This document shows positions 40,638-50,600 of a stretch of 64,000 nucleotides of DNA, in pieces (the stretch's first letter is position 1; each line of letters opens with the position of its first letter). This DNA is from Chloroflexota bacterium (lineage in GTDB: Bacteria; Chloroflexota; Anaerolineae; UBA4142). The notes beneath the pieces are model-generated. The model was not told where the DNA came from. It searched no databases and was given only the letters and a program-made list of their open reading frames with translations. Position numbers and translations under genes: made by a program. Location of the stretch: NCBI GenBank assembly GCA_023381515.1, contig JAMCQI010000081.1, positions 1-64,000 on the forward strand. The letters run 5' to 3'.

Positions 40638-42317
40638 ATGAAACGGAATATAGTCTTTTTGCTTTCTTTGATCGCGCTCGTCGCGATCTTGGGTTTCGGG
40701 GTGGCCTTGAGCCCCGCTCTTAGCGCGCTTGCCCAGGGCACGGCCACGGCGACACCTGCCGTTGCTTCGACGCCCACTCAGGCGAGCACGTTGGCGAGTC
40801 CATCGGCGCTGTCGGGCACGGAGGCGGCGCTTGAAAACATCTATACGCAGGTCAACCCTTCGGTCGTCTTAATCCAGGTGGTCACAGGATCGAGCAACCG
40901 GGGATTTCAAGGAGGCGGGCAAGCCTTGGGTTCCGGCTTTGTCTGGGACACCCAGGGAGATATTGTCACGAACAATCACGTGATCGACGGCGCCAGCCAG
41001 GTGACGGTGACTTTCTCCGATGGAACGACGGTGCCGGCCACGGTCGTCGGCAAGGATCCGGATAGTGATTTGGCCGTCGTCAAGGTGAATGTGCCGGCGA
41101 GCCAACTGCATCCGGTGCAGCTCGCCGATTCCACGCAACTCAAGGTTGGGCAAACGGCGATTGCCATTGGCAATCCCTACGGCGAGCAGAATACGATGAC
41201 CGCAGGTATCATCAGCGCGATTGGTCGGTCGCTGCCCGTGACCAACCAGACAGCACAAAGCGCGCAAGGCAGCTATGTCATTCCGGATGTGATCCAGACG
41301 GATGCGGCGATCAACCCCGGCAACTCGGGGGGCGTGCTGTTGAACGACCAAGGCCAGGTCATCGGCGTCACCCAATCCATCGAGTCCCAATCGGGTGCAT
41401 CCGCCGGCGTCGGGTTTGCGATTCCTTCGCAAATCGTCAACCAAGTGGTTCCCGCGTTGATCAAGACGGGGCACTATGATCATCCTTATCTCGGCATCGG
41501 CGGCACCTCGCTGACCCCCGGGCTCGCGCAGGCGATGAATCTCAGCGCCACCCAGCGCGGCGCGCTGGTGATTAGCGTGACGGCTGGCAGTCCGGCGGAG
41601 AAGGCGGGGCTGAAGGGCAGTACGCAGACGGCGACCGTCTCCGGACAGCAAGTGCAGGTCGGCGGCGATGTCATCACGGCCATCGACAATACACCCGTGA
41701 AAACGTTTGACGATCTGGCCGCGTACCTCGCGAACTCGACGAAGGTTGGACAGACCGTGACGCTGACGATCCTGCGCGGCGGCCAACAGCAATCCGTGCA
41801 GGTGACGCTGGCCGCGCGGCCAGCCTCACAGGTCGCGCAAACGGCGCCGAGGGGCAATAATCCTAACGGGAATAACCCTTTTGGGAACGGGAACCCACCT
41901 TTTGGTTTTCCGCCCTTTGGTAATCACCCCCGCGGGAACAATCCCGCCAACCCGCGCGGCAACACCGCGCCTTCGGGCGCCGTGCTCGGCATTACGGGCG
42001 TCACCCTGTCATCGCAGATCGCCCAGGCGATGAATGTGCCTACCAATCAGCAGGGCGTTCTCGTCGAACAGGTTGAGGCGGGCAGCGGCGCGGCCAAGGC
42101 GGGCCTGCAGGGCAGCAGCCAGACTACCACCATCAACGGCCAGACGATCCAGGTGGGCGGTGACATCATCACCGCGGTGGATAGTCGAGCCGTGACGAAC
42201 GTCTCCGGCCTGCAAAACCTGCTGAGACAGGATAAGGTCGGCCAGGTTGTGACGGTGACGATCCTGCGGAACGGCAAGAGCATGGATCTGAAGGTGACCC
42301 TTGGCTCAAGCATGTAG
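40638..42317 (+). CDS. htrA: Secreted or anchored HtrA/DegP-type serine protease with two PDZ domains
   Basis: From ATG 40638, with GGAGGGG just before, the product has 559 residues. A signal/anchor (IVFLLSLIALVAILGFGVAL) is followed by a Thr/Ala-rich linker and a trypsin-like domain with the triad His in IVTNNHVIDGA, Asp in KDPDSDLAVVKV and Ser in NPGNSGGVLL. Two PDZ domains follow (about 295-395 and 455-558). Between them is an unusual Asn/Gly/Pro/Phe-rich spacer containing repeats such as NNPNGNNPFGNGNPPF. It degrades misfolded extracytoplasmic proteins. It is monocistronic and bounded by a strong terminator. Confidence 0.95.
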   Translation: MKRNIVFLLSLIALVAILGFGVALSPALSALAQGTATATPAVASTPTQASTLASPSALSGTEAALENIYTQVNPSVVLIQVVTGSSNRGFQGGGQALGSGFVWDTQGDIVTNNHVIDGASQVTVTFSDGTTVPATVVGKDPDSDLAVVKVNVPASQLHPVQLADSTQLKVGQTAIAIGNPYGEQNTMTAGIISAIGRSLPVTNQTAQSAQGSYVIPDVIQTDAAINPGNSGGVLLNDQGQVIGVTQSIESQSGASAGVGFAIPSQIVNQVVPALIKTGHYDHPYLGIGGTSLTPGLAQAMNLSATQRGALVISVTAGSPAEKAGLKGSTQTATVSGQQVQVGGDVITAIDNTPVKTFDDLAAYLANSTKVGQTVTLTILRGGQQQSVQVTLAARPASQVAQTAPRGNNPNGNNPFGNGNPPFGFPPFGNHPRGNNPANPRGNTAPSGAVLGITGVTLSSQIAQAMNVPTNQQGVLVEQVEAGSGAAKAGLQGSSQTTTINGQTIQVGGDIITAVDSRAVTNVSGLQNLLRQDKVGQVVTVTILRNGKSMDLKVTLGSSM

Positions 42318-42360
42318 CCTGACCGTCTAGATAGACGACTGGCGGCATCAAGCTTATAGA

Positions 42361-42430
42361 AAAGCCATCCGTTCGGGCGTCCTGGACCGGCCGCAACCGG
42401 CAAGTCCAGAACGCGAGAACGGATGGCTTT
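42361..42430. terminator. Bidirectional terminator between htrA and hydrogenase-protease genes
   Basis: aaagccatccgttc at 42361-42374 is a perfect inverted match to 42417-42430; an inner tctggac-type pair (tcctgga/tccaga) lies within. Convergent genes flank it. Confidence 0.85.
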
Positions 42431-42440
42431 GCTCATGCCC

Positions 42441-42905
42441 CTAATGCCACTCCCGCAAGATTTCAGCCGCGCGGGCCGTGAGCCGCGGCAGCGCCTGCGC
42501 GACCGCGGGCGAAAGATCGACCCCCACGTCGAGGTCGGCGGGCTGCACGCCGAGGAGCGTCAAATGGCCGGGCAGGTGCCCGCGCACCTGTGCCAGCGCG
42601 AGGACCTCTTGAAAGAGCAGCTGGTGCTGTGACATCTTGATCGTCGAGAACAGAGGCACCTCTTCCCGCGCCAATTCGATCAGCGTCCCCGGCGCTTGAT
42701 GTCCATCTATCGCGTCCAGCACAAGGAGGTGCGACGATTCTTCGACCAGCGGCAAAAGATAGAGGCCCAGCGTGCCGCCGTCGACGATCTCCCAGTCGCC
42801 CCCTAAATTCTCCCCCTGCAGCGACCGGATCGCATGAATGCCCACGCCTTCATCGCGGTTGAGCAGGTTGCCAATGCCAAGTATGATCTCTCGTCCCTTC
42901 TTCAT
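42441..42905 (-). CDS. NiFe hydrogenase maturation endopeptidase (HyaD/HycI family)
   Basis: This 154-residue protease cleaves the C-terminal peptide from the hydrogenase large subunit after nickel insertion. Features: LGIGNLLNRDEGVGIHAI with the first metal-binding acidic residue, IVDGGTLGLYLLPL, VLDAIDGHQAPG with the second Asp, and SQHQLLFQEVL with the His ligand. The substrate is probably the large subunit encoded at 44161, which carries a cleavable tail. It is the last gene of the hydrogenase operon. Its first codons lie in dispersed repeat B (ggatgaagaaggg). Confidence 0.92.
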   Translation of the reverse strand: MKKGREIILGIGNLLNRDEGVGIHAIRSLQGENLGGDWEIVDGGTLGLYLLPLVEESSHLLVLDAIDGHQAPGTLIELAREEVPLFSTIKMSQHQLLFQEVLALAQVRGHLPGHLTLLGVQPADLDVGVDLSPAVAQALPRLTARAAEILREWH

Positions 42906-42913
42906 CCTTCATC
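42894..42913 (-). repeat. Dispersed repeat B, copy inside hydrogenase-protease start
   Basis: On the minus strand ggatgaaggatgaagaaggg is identical to 23631-23650. Here it spans the end of lplA, the intergenic three bases and the first codons of the protease gene. Confidence 0.6.
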
Positions 42914-43979
42914 CTTTACCGAGCTGCATCACCGCGTTCGTGAGCTCGTCTGCCGTCAGACCCGGCGACTGGATCGCGACCGTGCGATACACTTGCTCCA
43001 GGCGCGCTTGGACCGCGACTGCATCCAGCGCGGTGCCGCGCAGCGCCGCTTCGAGCGCGGCGGGGGCCGAGCTCGGGAACATTGTGAAATCGCCCGAAAA
43101 GGTCAGATCGTCGATGCGGCCGTCCCGAACGCGCGCGGTCACGCGGATCAAGCCGCCGGGCGCTTTGTGGGCAGCCTCGAGCACGCGCACATCCTGGTGA
43201 ATCTTGACCCCGACTTGGCGCAAGCCGCCCTTTTGGTACAGCCACTCGTCCGTCACGGCCTGCCGGTCCAGCTCGGCCGCGAGCGCCAATTCCTTCGAGG
43301 TCGGCTCGCCGCGCACGATCCGGCGCCCGAGCGCGGCCTCGCATTGGTCTATGTAGAGTCGCACCACGGCGTCGCGGTCCGGCGGCTGACCGAGCTCCTT
43401 TGCCATCGTCGTCATATATTGGTCAAGGGATTGGAAGATCTTGTCCCGCATCTTCTCCGATGAGACCTTGAGCACGCGCGACATTAACTCGTAATTAAAG
43501 TCGAACATGAGCGAGCCGACGACGACTTCCGCCGCGCCCATCTGAGCCGCGCCCGTGCCGCCAATCTTCTTTCCGTTCACATGGATGTCGTTGATGGGGC
43601 GATAGTTCGCCGAGATGCCGAGCGCGTGATAGGTTTCGACGAGCGGCTGGACGTACAGCGCAAAGCGCTCGCCGAGGTCGGCCGGAAGCGCGCGGCGGTG
43701 AAAGATCCACTGGGCGAATACCTGGTTCCGGTCGAGGTAGACCGCGCCTCCGCCGACCTCGCGGCGATAGATCGGCAAGCCGTGCGCGCGGCAGTATTCC
43801 GCGTCGACTTCTTTGTCGAGTTCCTGATGAAAGCCGATGCAGACGTACGGGTCCGTCGGCGCGACCAGGATGATCGTGTCGGGCGACTCTTCGTCGAGTG
43901 CGTAGGCGACCGCGTGATAGATTGTCTGGGAGCGGACCGGCGGAACGAGCCCGAGATCAAGCAGCCGAATATCGTTCAT
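42909..43979 (-). CDS. lplA: Lipoate-protein ligase A family protein
   Basis: LplA attaches lipoate to a lysine of a target protein, using ATP. The 356-residue product has the N-terminal ligase domain with HAVAYALDEESPDTIILVAP, YVCIGFHQ, the PIYRREVGGGAVYLD motif, and RPINDIHVNGKKIGGTGAAQ with the catalytic Lys region. The C-terminal domain (from about 260) resembles the LplA accessory domain (LIRVTARVRDGRIDDLTFSG). In this operon the only plausible substrate is the GcvH-like protein at 53897, so lplA and its substrate bracket the hydrogenase and formate dehydrogenase genes. Confidence 0.9.
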   Translation of the reverse strand: MNDIRLLDLGLVPPVRSQTIYHAVAYALDEESPDTIILVAPTDPYVCIGFHQELDKEVDAEYCRAHGLPIYRREVGGGAVYLDRNQVFAQWIFHRRALPADLGERFALYVQPLVETYHALGISANYRPINDIHVNGKKIGGTGAAQMGAAEVVVGSLMFDFNYELMSRVLKVSSEKMRDKIFQSLDQYMTTMAKELGQPPDRDAVVRLYIDQCEAALGRRIVRGEPTSKELALAAELDRQAVTDEWLYQKGGLRQVGVKIHQDVRVLEAAHKAPGGLIRVTARVRDGRIDDLTFSGDFTMFPSSAPAALEAALRGTALDAVAVQARLEQVYRTVAIQSPGLTADELTNAVMQLGKG

Positions 43980-44095
43980 AGGTTTACGTTCTCCACCTTT
44001 CCGAGAATATGCGAGAAAGTGAACTCTGCACGCACGGTTTTTCGCTGCAGGACCACGCTCAGGCGGCCCTCCTGTTTCGACAAACGTAAAGCGAA

Positions 44096-44134
44096 CGCCG
44101 AGGGACGCGGACGGGCTTGCCGCGTCCCTCGGCG
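44096..44134 (-). terminator. Perfect 15-bp GC hairpin between hydL and lplA
   Basis: cgccgagggacgcgg at 44096-44110 is a perfect inverted match to 44120-44134 with a nine-base loop. It lies 27 bases downstream of the hydL stop. No T-run is seen, so it may reduce rather than stop transcription into lplA. Confidence 0.65.
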
Positions 44135-44160
44135 TGCTCGTGCGTTACCTTCCGTTCCGC

Positions 44161-45900
44161 TCAACTCACGCAGACATTCAACCCGCTGGCGACCTCGCCC
44201 AGATCGTTGCCGTTGGCGTCCACCATGTGAATCGCGCACGCCATGCAGGGATCGAACGAATGGATCGTGCGCAGGATCTCGAGCGGCCATTCGGGTTTAG
44301 CGAGCTTGGTTCCCACCAGAGAAGCTTCGTACGCGCCCGCCTGTCCCTTGGCGTCGCGCGGCGAGCCGTTCCATGTCGTCGGCACGACCATCTGGTAATT
44401 GTCGATCTTGCCGTTCGCAATGACGACCCAGTGGCCGAGGGCGCCGCGGGGCGCTTCCATGTAACCAAATCCCTGTGCCGGGGAAGGCCAGGTGCTCGGC
44501 TCCCATTTCTCGCCGTTGAAGGTGTCCGTCTGCCCCGCCTTGATCGTCGCCACCAGGTCATTATAGTAGGTCCGCAGCGAATCGGCAAAAACCTTGGTCT
44601 CGATGCCGCGCGCGGCGGTGCGCCCGAGGGTCGAGAAGACCGCCGTGAGGGGCGCGTTGAGCTGCTTGAGCACGAAATTCGTCAGGTCCTGCACCTGTGC
44701 GTTGCCGGTCGCGTACATGGCGAGCACGCGCGCAAGCGGGCCGACTTCCATCGGCGTCTCGTTCCAACGCGGCGCCTTGAGCCAGGAGTATTTCTGTTCC
44801 ACTTCAAGCTGCTGGTAGGGCGGCTTGGGGCCGGTGTAGTTGAACGCCGTCTCCCCTTGCCAGGGATGCAAGCCGACGCCGTCGCCGCCGCTGTACTTGT
44901 ACCACGAATGCGCGACAAACTCTTTCATCTTGGCGAAATCGCGCGGGTCGGGCATCAGGACATTCTTGATATCGCGATTCAGGATGACGGCGCGCGGGAC
45001 GAGGAATTTGCTCGTGTCGCTGTTGTCCGTGTCCGGAAACTCGCCCCAGGTCAGGAAATTGCCCAGGCCTTCGCCGAGCGAGGCGTATTCGAGATAATAG
45101 GGCGCGACGGCGAGCAGGTCGGGAATATAGACCTGGTCCACGAACTCGACCATCCGGTCAATCGACTGGCTGATGATCGAGAGCCGGTCGGCATTAAGCG
45201 CCGTGTCGCTGTTCAGGTCGATGGGCATCGGGACGCCGCCGACGACAAAGTTCGGATGGGGATTCTTGCCGCCGAAAATAGTGTGGATTTTGGTGGCATC
45301 CTTTTGCCAATCGAGCGCCTCGAGATAGTGGGCGACCGCGAGCAGGTTCACTTCGGGCGGAAGCTTGTAGGCAGGGTGGCCCCAATAGGCATTCGCAAAG
45401 ATCGAAAGCTGCCCGCTGTCCACAATCGCCTTGACCTTTTTCTGCACATCCGCAAAGTAGCCGGGGGATGAGTTGCGCCAGGTCGAGATCTTTTGCTGAA
45501 TCTCGGACGTCTTGGCCGGATCGGCTTTGAGGACGCCGGTCACGTCCACCCAGTCGAGCGCGTGCAGGTGGTAAAAGTGCATGACATGATCGTGCACGTA
45601 CTGCTGCGCGATCATCAGGTTGCGGATGAGGTTCGCCGCTTTCGGAATCTTGATCTTGAGCGCGTCCTCGACGGCGCGGATGGAGGCAAAAGAGTGAACC
45701 GTGGTGCAGACGCCGCACGCTCGCTGGGTGAAGGCCCACGCCTCGCGGGGATCGCGCCCCTTGAGAATCGTCTCAATACCGCGTACCATGGTGCCGGACG
45801 AATAGGCCTTGGTAATCGTCCCGCTGGCATCCAGTTCGGCTTCGATGCGCAAATGTCCTTCGATGCGTGTAATAGGATCAACCACTAGTCGCTGTGCCAT
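44161..45900 (-). CDS. hydL: [NiFe]-hydrogenase large subunit
   Basis: This 579-residue protein holds the NiFe(CN)2CO site. The L1 motif RACGVC (in FTQRACGVCTTVHS) is near residue 60, and the L2 motif DPCMAC with the following His (DPCMACAIH) is near the C-terminus. The last 15 residues or so (MVDANGNDLGEVASGLNVCV) form the peptide removed by the maturation protease encoded at 42441. Other family segments are NLMIAQQYVHDHVMHFYHLH and YMEAPRGALGHW. It is of the membrane-bound uptake (group 1) type. Unlike usual operons, it is separated from its small subunit gene by isp1, isp2 and a complete formate dehydrogenase module. Confidence 0.96.
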   Translation of the reverse strand: MAQRLVVDPITRIEGHLRIEAELDASGTITKAYSSGTMVRGIETILKGRDPREAWAFTQRACGVCTTVHSFASIRAVEDALKIKIPKAANLIRNLMIAQQYVHDHVMHFYHLHALDWVDVTGVLKADPAKTSEIQQKISTWRNSSPGYFADVQKKVKAIVDSGQLSIFANAYWGHPAYKLPPEVNLLAVAHYLEALDWQKDATKIHTIFGGKNPHPNFVVGGVPMPIDLNSDTALNADRLSIISQSIDRMVEFVDQVYIPDLLAVAPYYLEYASLGEGLGNFLTWGEFPDTDNSDTSKFLVPRAVILNRDIKNVLMPDPRDFAKMKEFVAHSWYKYSGGDGVGLHPWQGETAFNYTGPKPPYQQLEVEQKYSWLKAPRWNETPMEVGPLARVLAMYATGNAQVQDLTNFVLKQLNAPLTAVFSTLGRTAARGIETKVFADSLRTYYNDLVATIKAGQTDTFNGEKWEPSTWPSPAQGFGYMEAPRGALGHWVVIANGKIDNYQMVVPTTWNGSPRDAKGQAGAYEASLVGTKLAKPEWPLEILRTIHSFDPCMACAIHMVDANGNDLGEVASGLNVCVS

Positions 45901-45953
45901 AAAAGCTCCTTGATGTCTGACCGTTATCTTTTCTTTGCGGAGGGCAAACGATT

Positions 45954-46811
45954 CTACAAAGGCGCCAGAGGGCTGCGATAACCAGACCTGGCCGCCTCGC
46001 CGTCGAGTTCAATTGTCAGCACGCGCTCGGCGGTCAACGGCAGGGGGTGCGCTGCCGCGCGCGCATCGACCGTCTTGAGATAGCCGTGGCAATGTTCGCA
46101 CGTGTACAGGCGATACACCTGATCCTCGCCCACCGGATAGTACCCTTGCTGCGCCGAGTCCACGTTCCCGCAGAACGGACATGCCACACGCGGGAAGGTC
46201 CACTCTGTGTCGCAGCGCGAGCAGAGGAGCACGCGCCCGCCCTCCGGCTTTTGGACCAGGGCGGCGAAATCGGGTAAGCCTCCGCACACAGGACAGGTGC
46301 CGCGCTGCCATTTCTCAAAATCCACCGATGCCAGGGCCGCCGCGTAGGCCCGCAGCGTCGGGCGCAGGGCGTAAAGGACGACGAACTGCAAGAGCGCCCC
46401 GCTCTCCAAGGCCATCGTCGCCCGCGCCTCTGGCAGCGGAAGAGTGTGTCCGTCCAGGAAAGGAGTGGCGACAGCCGCGAAGGATTCCGCTTGGGATAAC
46501 AGGGCGCTCACCGGTCCCAGATACTCGATCAAATCCGGGCGGTGTTGGCGCAAGACCTCCAGGACAGTGCCGGCGAGAGCGACCGCTTCATTCCAGTCTA
46601 CCTCTAGGGCGAGGCTGCGCAGGAGCGGTTGATCGGCGAGCGGCGGCGCCGTCAGCTCCGGCGGACGCATTTGCGCCTCACGGTCGGCGACCAGGCGCAA
46701 GAGCGCGAGGTGCAAGTCGAGGTCGCCACTCACGGGGGAATTGGCGGCGCGGTATTGTTCGATGGCCGTAAGCGCTTGCTCCAAGGACCCGAGAGTGTCC
46801 GCGGTGCTCAC
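45954..46811 (-). CDS. fdhE: Formate dehydrogenase accessory protein FdhE
   Basis: This 285-residue protein is an FdhE-type maturation factor for respiratory formate dehydrogenase. The C-terminal half has the paired zinc/iron-binding motifs: GTCPVCGGLPDFAAL, LLCSRCDTEWTF, VACPFCGNVDSA and YTCEHCHGYLKTVD, each CxxC. FdhE-type proteins bind the catalytic subunit during assembly. It overlaps the fdhB stop by four bases and precedes hydL by 53 bases, so it is the boundary gene of the inserted formate dehydrogenase module. Confidence 0.93.
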   Translation of the reverse strand: MSTADTLGSLEQALTAIEQYRAANSPVSGDLDLHLALLRLVADREAQMRPPELTAPPLADQPLLRSLALEVDWNEAVALAGTVLEVLRQHRPDLIEYLGPVSALLSQAESFAAVATPFLDGHTLPLPEARATMALESGALLQFVVLYALRPTLRAYAAALASVDFEKWQRGTCPVCGGLPDFAALVQKPEGGRVLLCSRCDTEWTFPRVACPFCGNVDSAQQGYYPVGEDQVYRLYTCEHCHGYLKTVDARAAAHPLPLTAERVLTIELDGEAARSGYRSPLAPL

Positions 46812-47590
46812 GAAAGTGCCTTTTTCTGCGCACGCGCGCGGAACGCAACCAGCCCGCCAATGGCCGCGCCGGCGACGGCAAAGCCGAGAGCCACCGGCAG
46901 TTCCGGGGTTTGGACGACATAGCGCGGCTGCGGGTTTTCGGGCAGTCCCAGAGCAACGGGCGAGTCAGTCAGTACATACATCTGGTGCAGCCCGCCCATT
47001 TCGGTCTCACCATACAACCGGGCATTGGCATAGCCCTGCTGCTTGAGCCGCGCGGCGCGCGCCTTGCCCTGAGCGATCAACGGCTCCCGCTCGCCAAATT
47101 GGATCGCCCCGGTAGGGCAAGCCTTGGCGCAGGCCGGCATTAGGTTATTGGTGACGCGGTCCTGGCAGAACGTGCATTTGCTCATCTTGATCGTGCTTGG
47201 AAATTCCGCGGTCTCGCTCAGTTGGGGCATGCCAAAGGGGCAGGCCTGCGCGCACAAGCCGCAGCCGATGCAGGCATCCGGATCGTAGGAAACAAAGCCC
47301 AGCTCGTTGTGCTCGAGCGCGCCGGTTTCACATGCCTTGACGCACGCGGCGTCCGTGCAGTGCAAACAGCGTTGATTGATAAAGTGCCAGGCAACCCCGT
47401 GGTCCGGGGTTGCCGTTTCGATAAAGCGGATGCGCGACCAGGTGACCGCCGACAGGTGGGGTGGATTCTCATAGCTGCCGTGATTCGTCGTCACCTCGGC
47501 GGGCAGATCGTTCCATTCCTTGCAAGCCATCTGGCAGGCGCGGCAGCCGATGCATTGGCTCATATCGAGTAGTATGGCAATCTCTGTCAT
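46808..47590 (-). CDS. fdhB: Formate dehydrogenase iron-sulfur subunit (FdnH/HybA-like, four clusters)
   Basis: This 260-residue protein passes electrons from FdhA. Cluster motifs: CIGCRACQMAC, the RCLHCTDAACVKAC set, CIGCGLCAQACPFG and CTFCQDRV with CAKACP, giving four [4Fe-4S] clusters. A C-terminal transmembrane helix (LPVALGFAVAGAAIGGLVAF) anchors it, with a periplasmic orientation if co-exported with the Tat signal of FdhA. No separate cytochrome b (FdnI-type gamma) gene is present in the operon; Isp1 is the only membrane cytochrome. It lies 34 bases downstream of fdhA. Confidence 0.93.
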   Translation of the reverse strand: MTEIAILLDMSQCIGCRACQMACKEWNDLPAEVTTNHGSYENPPHLSAVTWSRIRFIETATPDHGVAWHFINQRCLHCTDAACVKACETGALEHNELGFVSYDPDACIGCGLCAQACPFGMPQLSETAEFPSTIKMSKCTFCQDRVTNNLMPACAKACPTGAIQFGEREPLIAQGKARAARLKQQGYANARLYGETEMGGLHQMYVLTDSPVALGLPENPQPRYVVQTPELPVALGFAVAGAAIGGLVAFRARAQKKALS

Positions 47591-47624
47591 TTCATTCCTC
47601 CGGGTCGAGGTCGTGGTCTCCGAC

Positions 47625-50600
47625 CTACGCTTTCCGCACCTGACACAGCAAGGCCTTGGATTCCGGGATCAGCGTGTTGGCATCTCCCATATAGACGGTC
47701 ACTTGATTCGCGCTATCGCCGGTGCCGCGCCCCCCCGGGGTGAGCATTTCCAGACCCATGAATCCCCAGTGCCACGGCAATCCGACGACATGGGCACGCT
47801 GCCCGTCGATGATCATCGGCTTGAAGCGTTTCGTGACGATCGCCACCCCCCGGACGCTCCCGCGGGCGGACTCGACGACGACGGGGTCTCCGCCCCGGAT
47901 GCCCTTCTCGGCGGCGAGCTCTTCGCTCATCTCGACGAACATGTCCGGCTGGAGTTCAAGGAGCCAGGGAATGTGCCGCGTCATCGCTCCGGTCTGCCAA
48001 TGTTCGGAAACGCGGTACGTGGTGGCGATGATCGGATATTTCGACCGGTCGCCGCGCGGGTTGATGGATTCTGCAAAGACCTTGACGGCGGGGTTGACCG
48101 AGACATCGGGGTGCAGCGGATTCGCGACGGGCGATTCGAATGGCTCGTAGTGTTCGGGAAGCGGACCTTCAGCCATGTTGGGCCCGAACACGCGCGCCAC
48201 TCCTTCGGCGAGCATGATGAACGGGTACTTGGCGCCAGGAGCATAGCCGCCGTCCACGACATCTCCAATCCACTTGCTGCCCGCCGCATCCCAGCGGACG
48301 GTCCAGCGCTTGGGGTCGAACGGCTCGCCTTTGTTGTCGACAGAGGCGCGATTGTAGATGATGCGCCGGTTGAGCGGCCACGCCCAGGCCCAGTTGCTGA
48401 ACGTGCCAATCTTGGCAGGATGAGTGTCCACGTTGTCGCGGCGTGCCGCCAGGTTGCCTTCCTTGGGCCACGAGCCCGAGTAAAGCCAGTTCAGGCACGC
48501 CGTGCTGCCGTCCTCTCTCAGCGCCACAAAGTTTGCGACCTGCTCGCCGGCCTTGCCGACGACTTGGTTCTTGTCGTCCAGTACGTCGCGCGTGTAATAG
48601 CCGTTCACTTTCATGGCGATCTGCGCGGCGGACACCTCGCCCTCGCCATAGTTCCAGTTCAGCGCCAGGATGCCCTCCGCATTGGGCCCCCCCTGCGCCT
48701 GGTACGCTTTGCGGAGGCGGAGCATCAACTGGTTCATGATCCAGGCATCTGGCTTGGCGCTTCCCAGCGGCTCTTGCGCTTTGGAGCGCCACTGCTGCCA
48801 GCGTCCCGAATTGGTGATCGAGCCTTCTTTTTCGAAAGACGCGGCGGCGGGCAACATAAAGACTTCGGTTTTTACGTCCGCCGGATGAACGCCTTCCATA
48901 TGCCAGGCGTTCGCAGTCTCGACGCTCCACAGGTTCGAGACGACCAGCCAGTCGAGCTTGTTCAGGCTCTGCCGGATCATGTTCGCGTTGGCACTGCTCA
49001 CGGCCGGATTTTGCCCAAAGACCAAGGCGCCGTGAATCTTACCCGCAAACATCTGGGCAAAGAGGTTGAGCCAGGAGTAATCCCCATCGTTCTTGGGGAG
49101 CCATTGATAACCGAACTCATTCTCCGGTTTGGCATTGTCGCCATACCAGGCCTTGAGGAGGCTGACCATATACTTGGGCGTATTCGACCACCAGTTGGCG
49201 CTCAGGGGGTCCTTGGTGGCCGGCGTGGTTGCCTTGAGATAGTCGGCGAGCGTCTTGTTTGCCACGGTCTGTGTTTTCAAATAGCCGGGGAGAATGTTGA
49301 AAAGGACGGCGTGATCGGTCGAGCCCTGGACGTTGGATTCGCCCCGCAGCGCGTTGATCCCGCCGCCGGCGCGCCCGATATTGCCGAGCAGCAGCTGCAC
49401 GATCGTCGCCGTGCGGATGATCTGAGTGCCGACGGTATGCTGCGTCCACCCCATCGCATACAGCATCGTTCCCGCGCGGTCAGGCCGGCCGGTCGAGGCG
49501 AACGCAGCGTAGACCTGTTGGAGCGTGGCCTGGGGTGTCCCCGTGATCCTTTCGACCGTCGCCAGATCGTAGCGGGCATAGTGCTTTTTCAGGAGTTGGA
49601 AAACCGTTTGCGCGTCCTGGAGCGTCTCGTCGCGTTTCGGTATCCCCTTGTCGTCCAGCTGGTACTGCCAGGATGTCTTGTCGTAAGCATGCGTCTGATC
49701 GTTAAAGCCGGAAAAGAGTCCCGCGTTAAACTGAAAACCGGGATGGATAAGATTGGCGGCGTTGGTATAGTGGACGACATATTCGCGATGGATCAGATCG
49801 CCGTCCAGGATGTACTTGATCATGCCGCCTAGAAAGGCGATGTCGGTGCCCGGGCGAATCGCCGCGTACAGGTCGGCCTGGGACGAGGTGCGCGTATAAC
49901 GTGGGTCCACGCTGATGAGCTTGGCGCCCTGTTCCATGGCTGCGCTCACCCACTTGAAGGAAACGGGGTGATTCTCGGCCGCATTCGATCCCATGATCAG
50001 GATGGCGTCGGCGTTCTTGATGTCGATCCAATGATTGGTCATTGCCCCTCTACCGAACGACTCTCCCAGAGCCGCAACAGTAGCGGAGTGTCAGATCCGG
50101 GCCTGGTGTTCGACGTAGACGAGCCCCAGGCCGCGGGCGAACTGGACGGCTAAGGCGCATTCCTCGTTGTCCAGGGCTGCGCCGCCGAGCCACGCCACGG
50201 TCTCGCTGCGGTTGACCAGGTTGCCCTTGGCGTCCTGGGCGACAAAGTCCTGGTCGCGTGTTTCTTTCATGCGCGCGGAAATGCGGTCTAGCACCCAGTT
50301 CCAGTCTTTTTCTTCCCACTGCGCCGAACCGGGGGCGCGGTACAGCGGCTTGGTCACTCGCCGCGGCGAGGATGCGAGGTCGCGGAGCGTGCTCCCCTTG
50401 CTGCAGAGCGCGCCGCGATTGATCGGGCTGTCCGGGTCACCCTCGATGTTGACGACCTTGCCGCCCTCGGCGCCGATAATCATGCCGCAGCCGACGGCAC
50501 AGTACGGGCAGATGTGATGGATCTCGCCCACCTTTTTGTGGAGAGCGAACTTGCTCGTCCGCAGAGCGCCGGCCGTGCGCGGCAGCAGCAGCCCGCCCAC

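Noticed and set aside
47520..49832. Long plus-strand open frame of about 770 codons opposite fdhA
   Set aside because: It is antisense to a fully recognisable selenoprotein gene; high GC makes long antisense frames common, and its translation has no family pattern.
50091..50093. Stop codon interpreted as a frameshift or nonsense mutation in fdhA
   Set aside because: UGA is at the conserved selenocysteine position with a hairpin behind it and uninterrupted homology on both sides.
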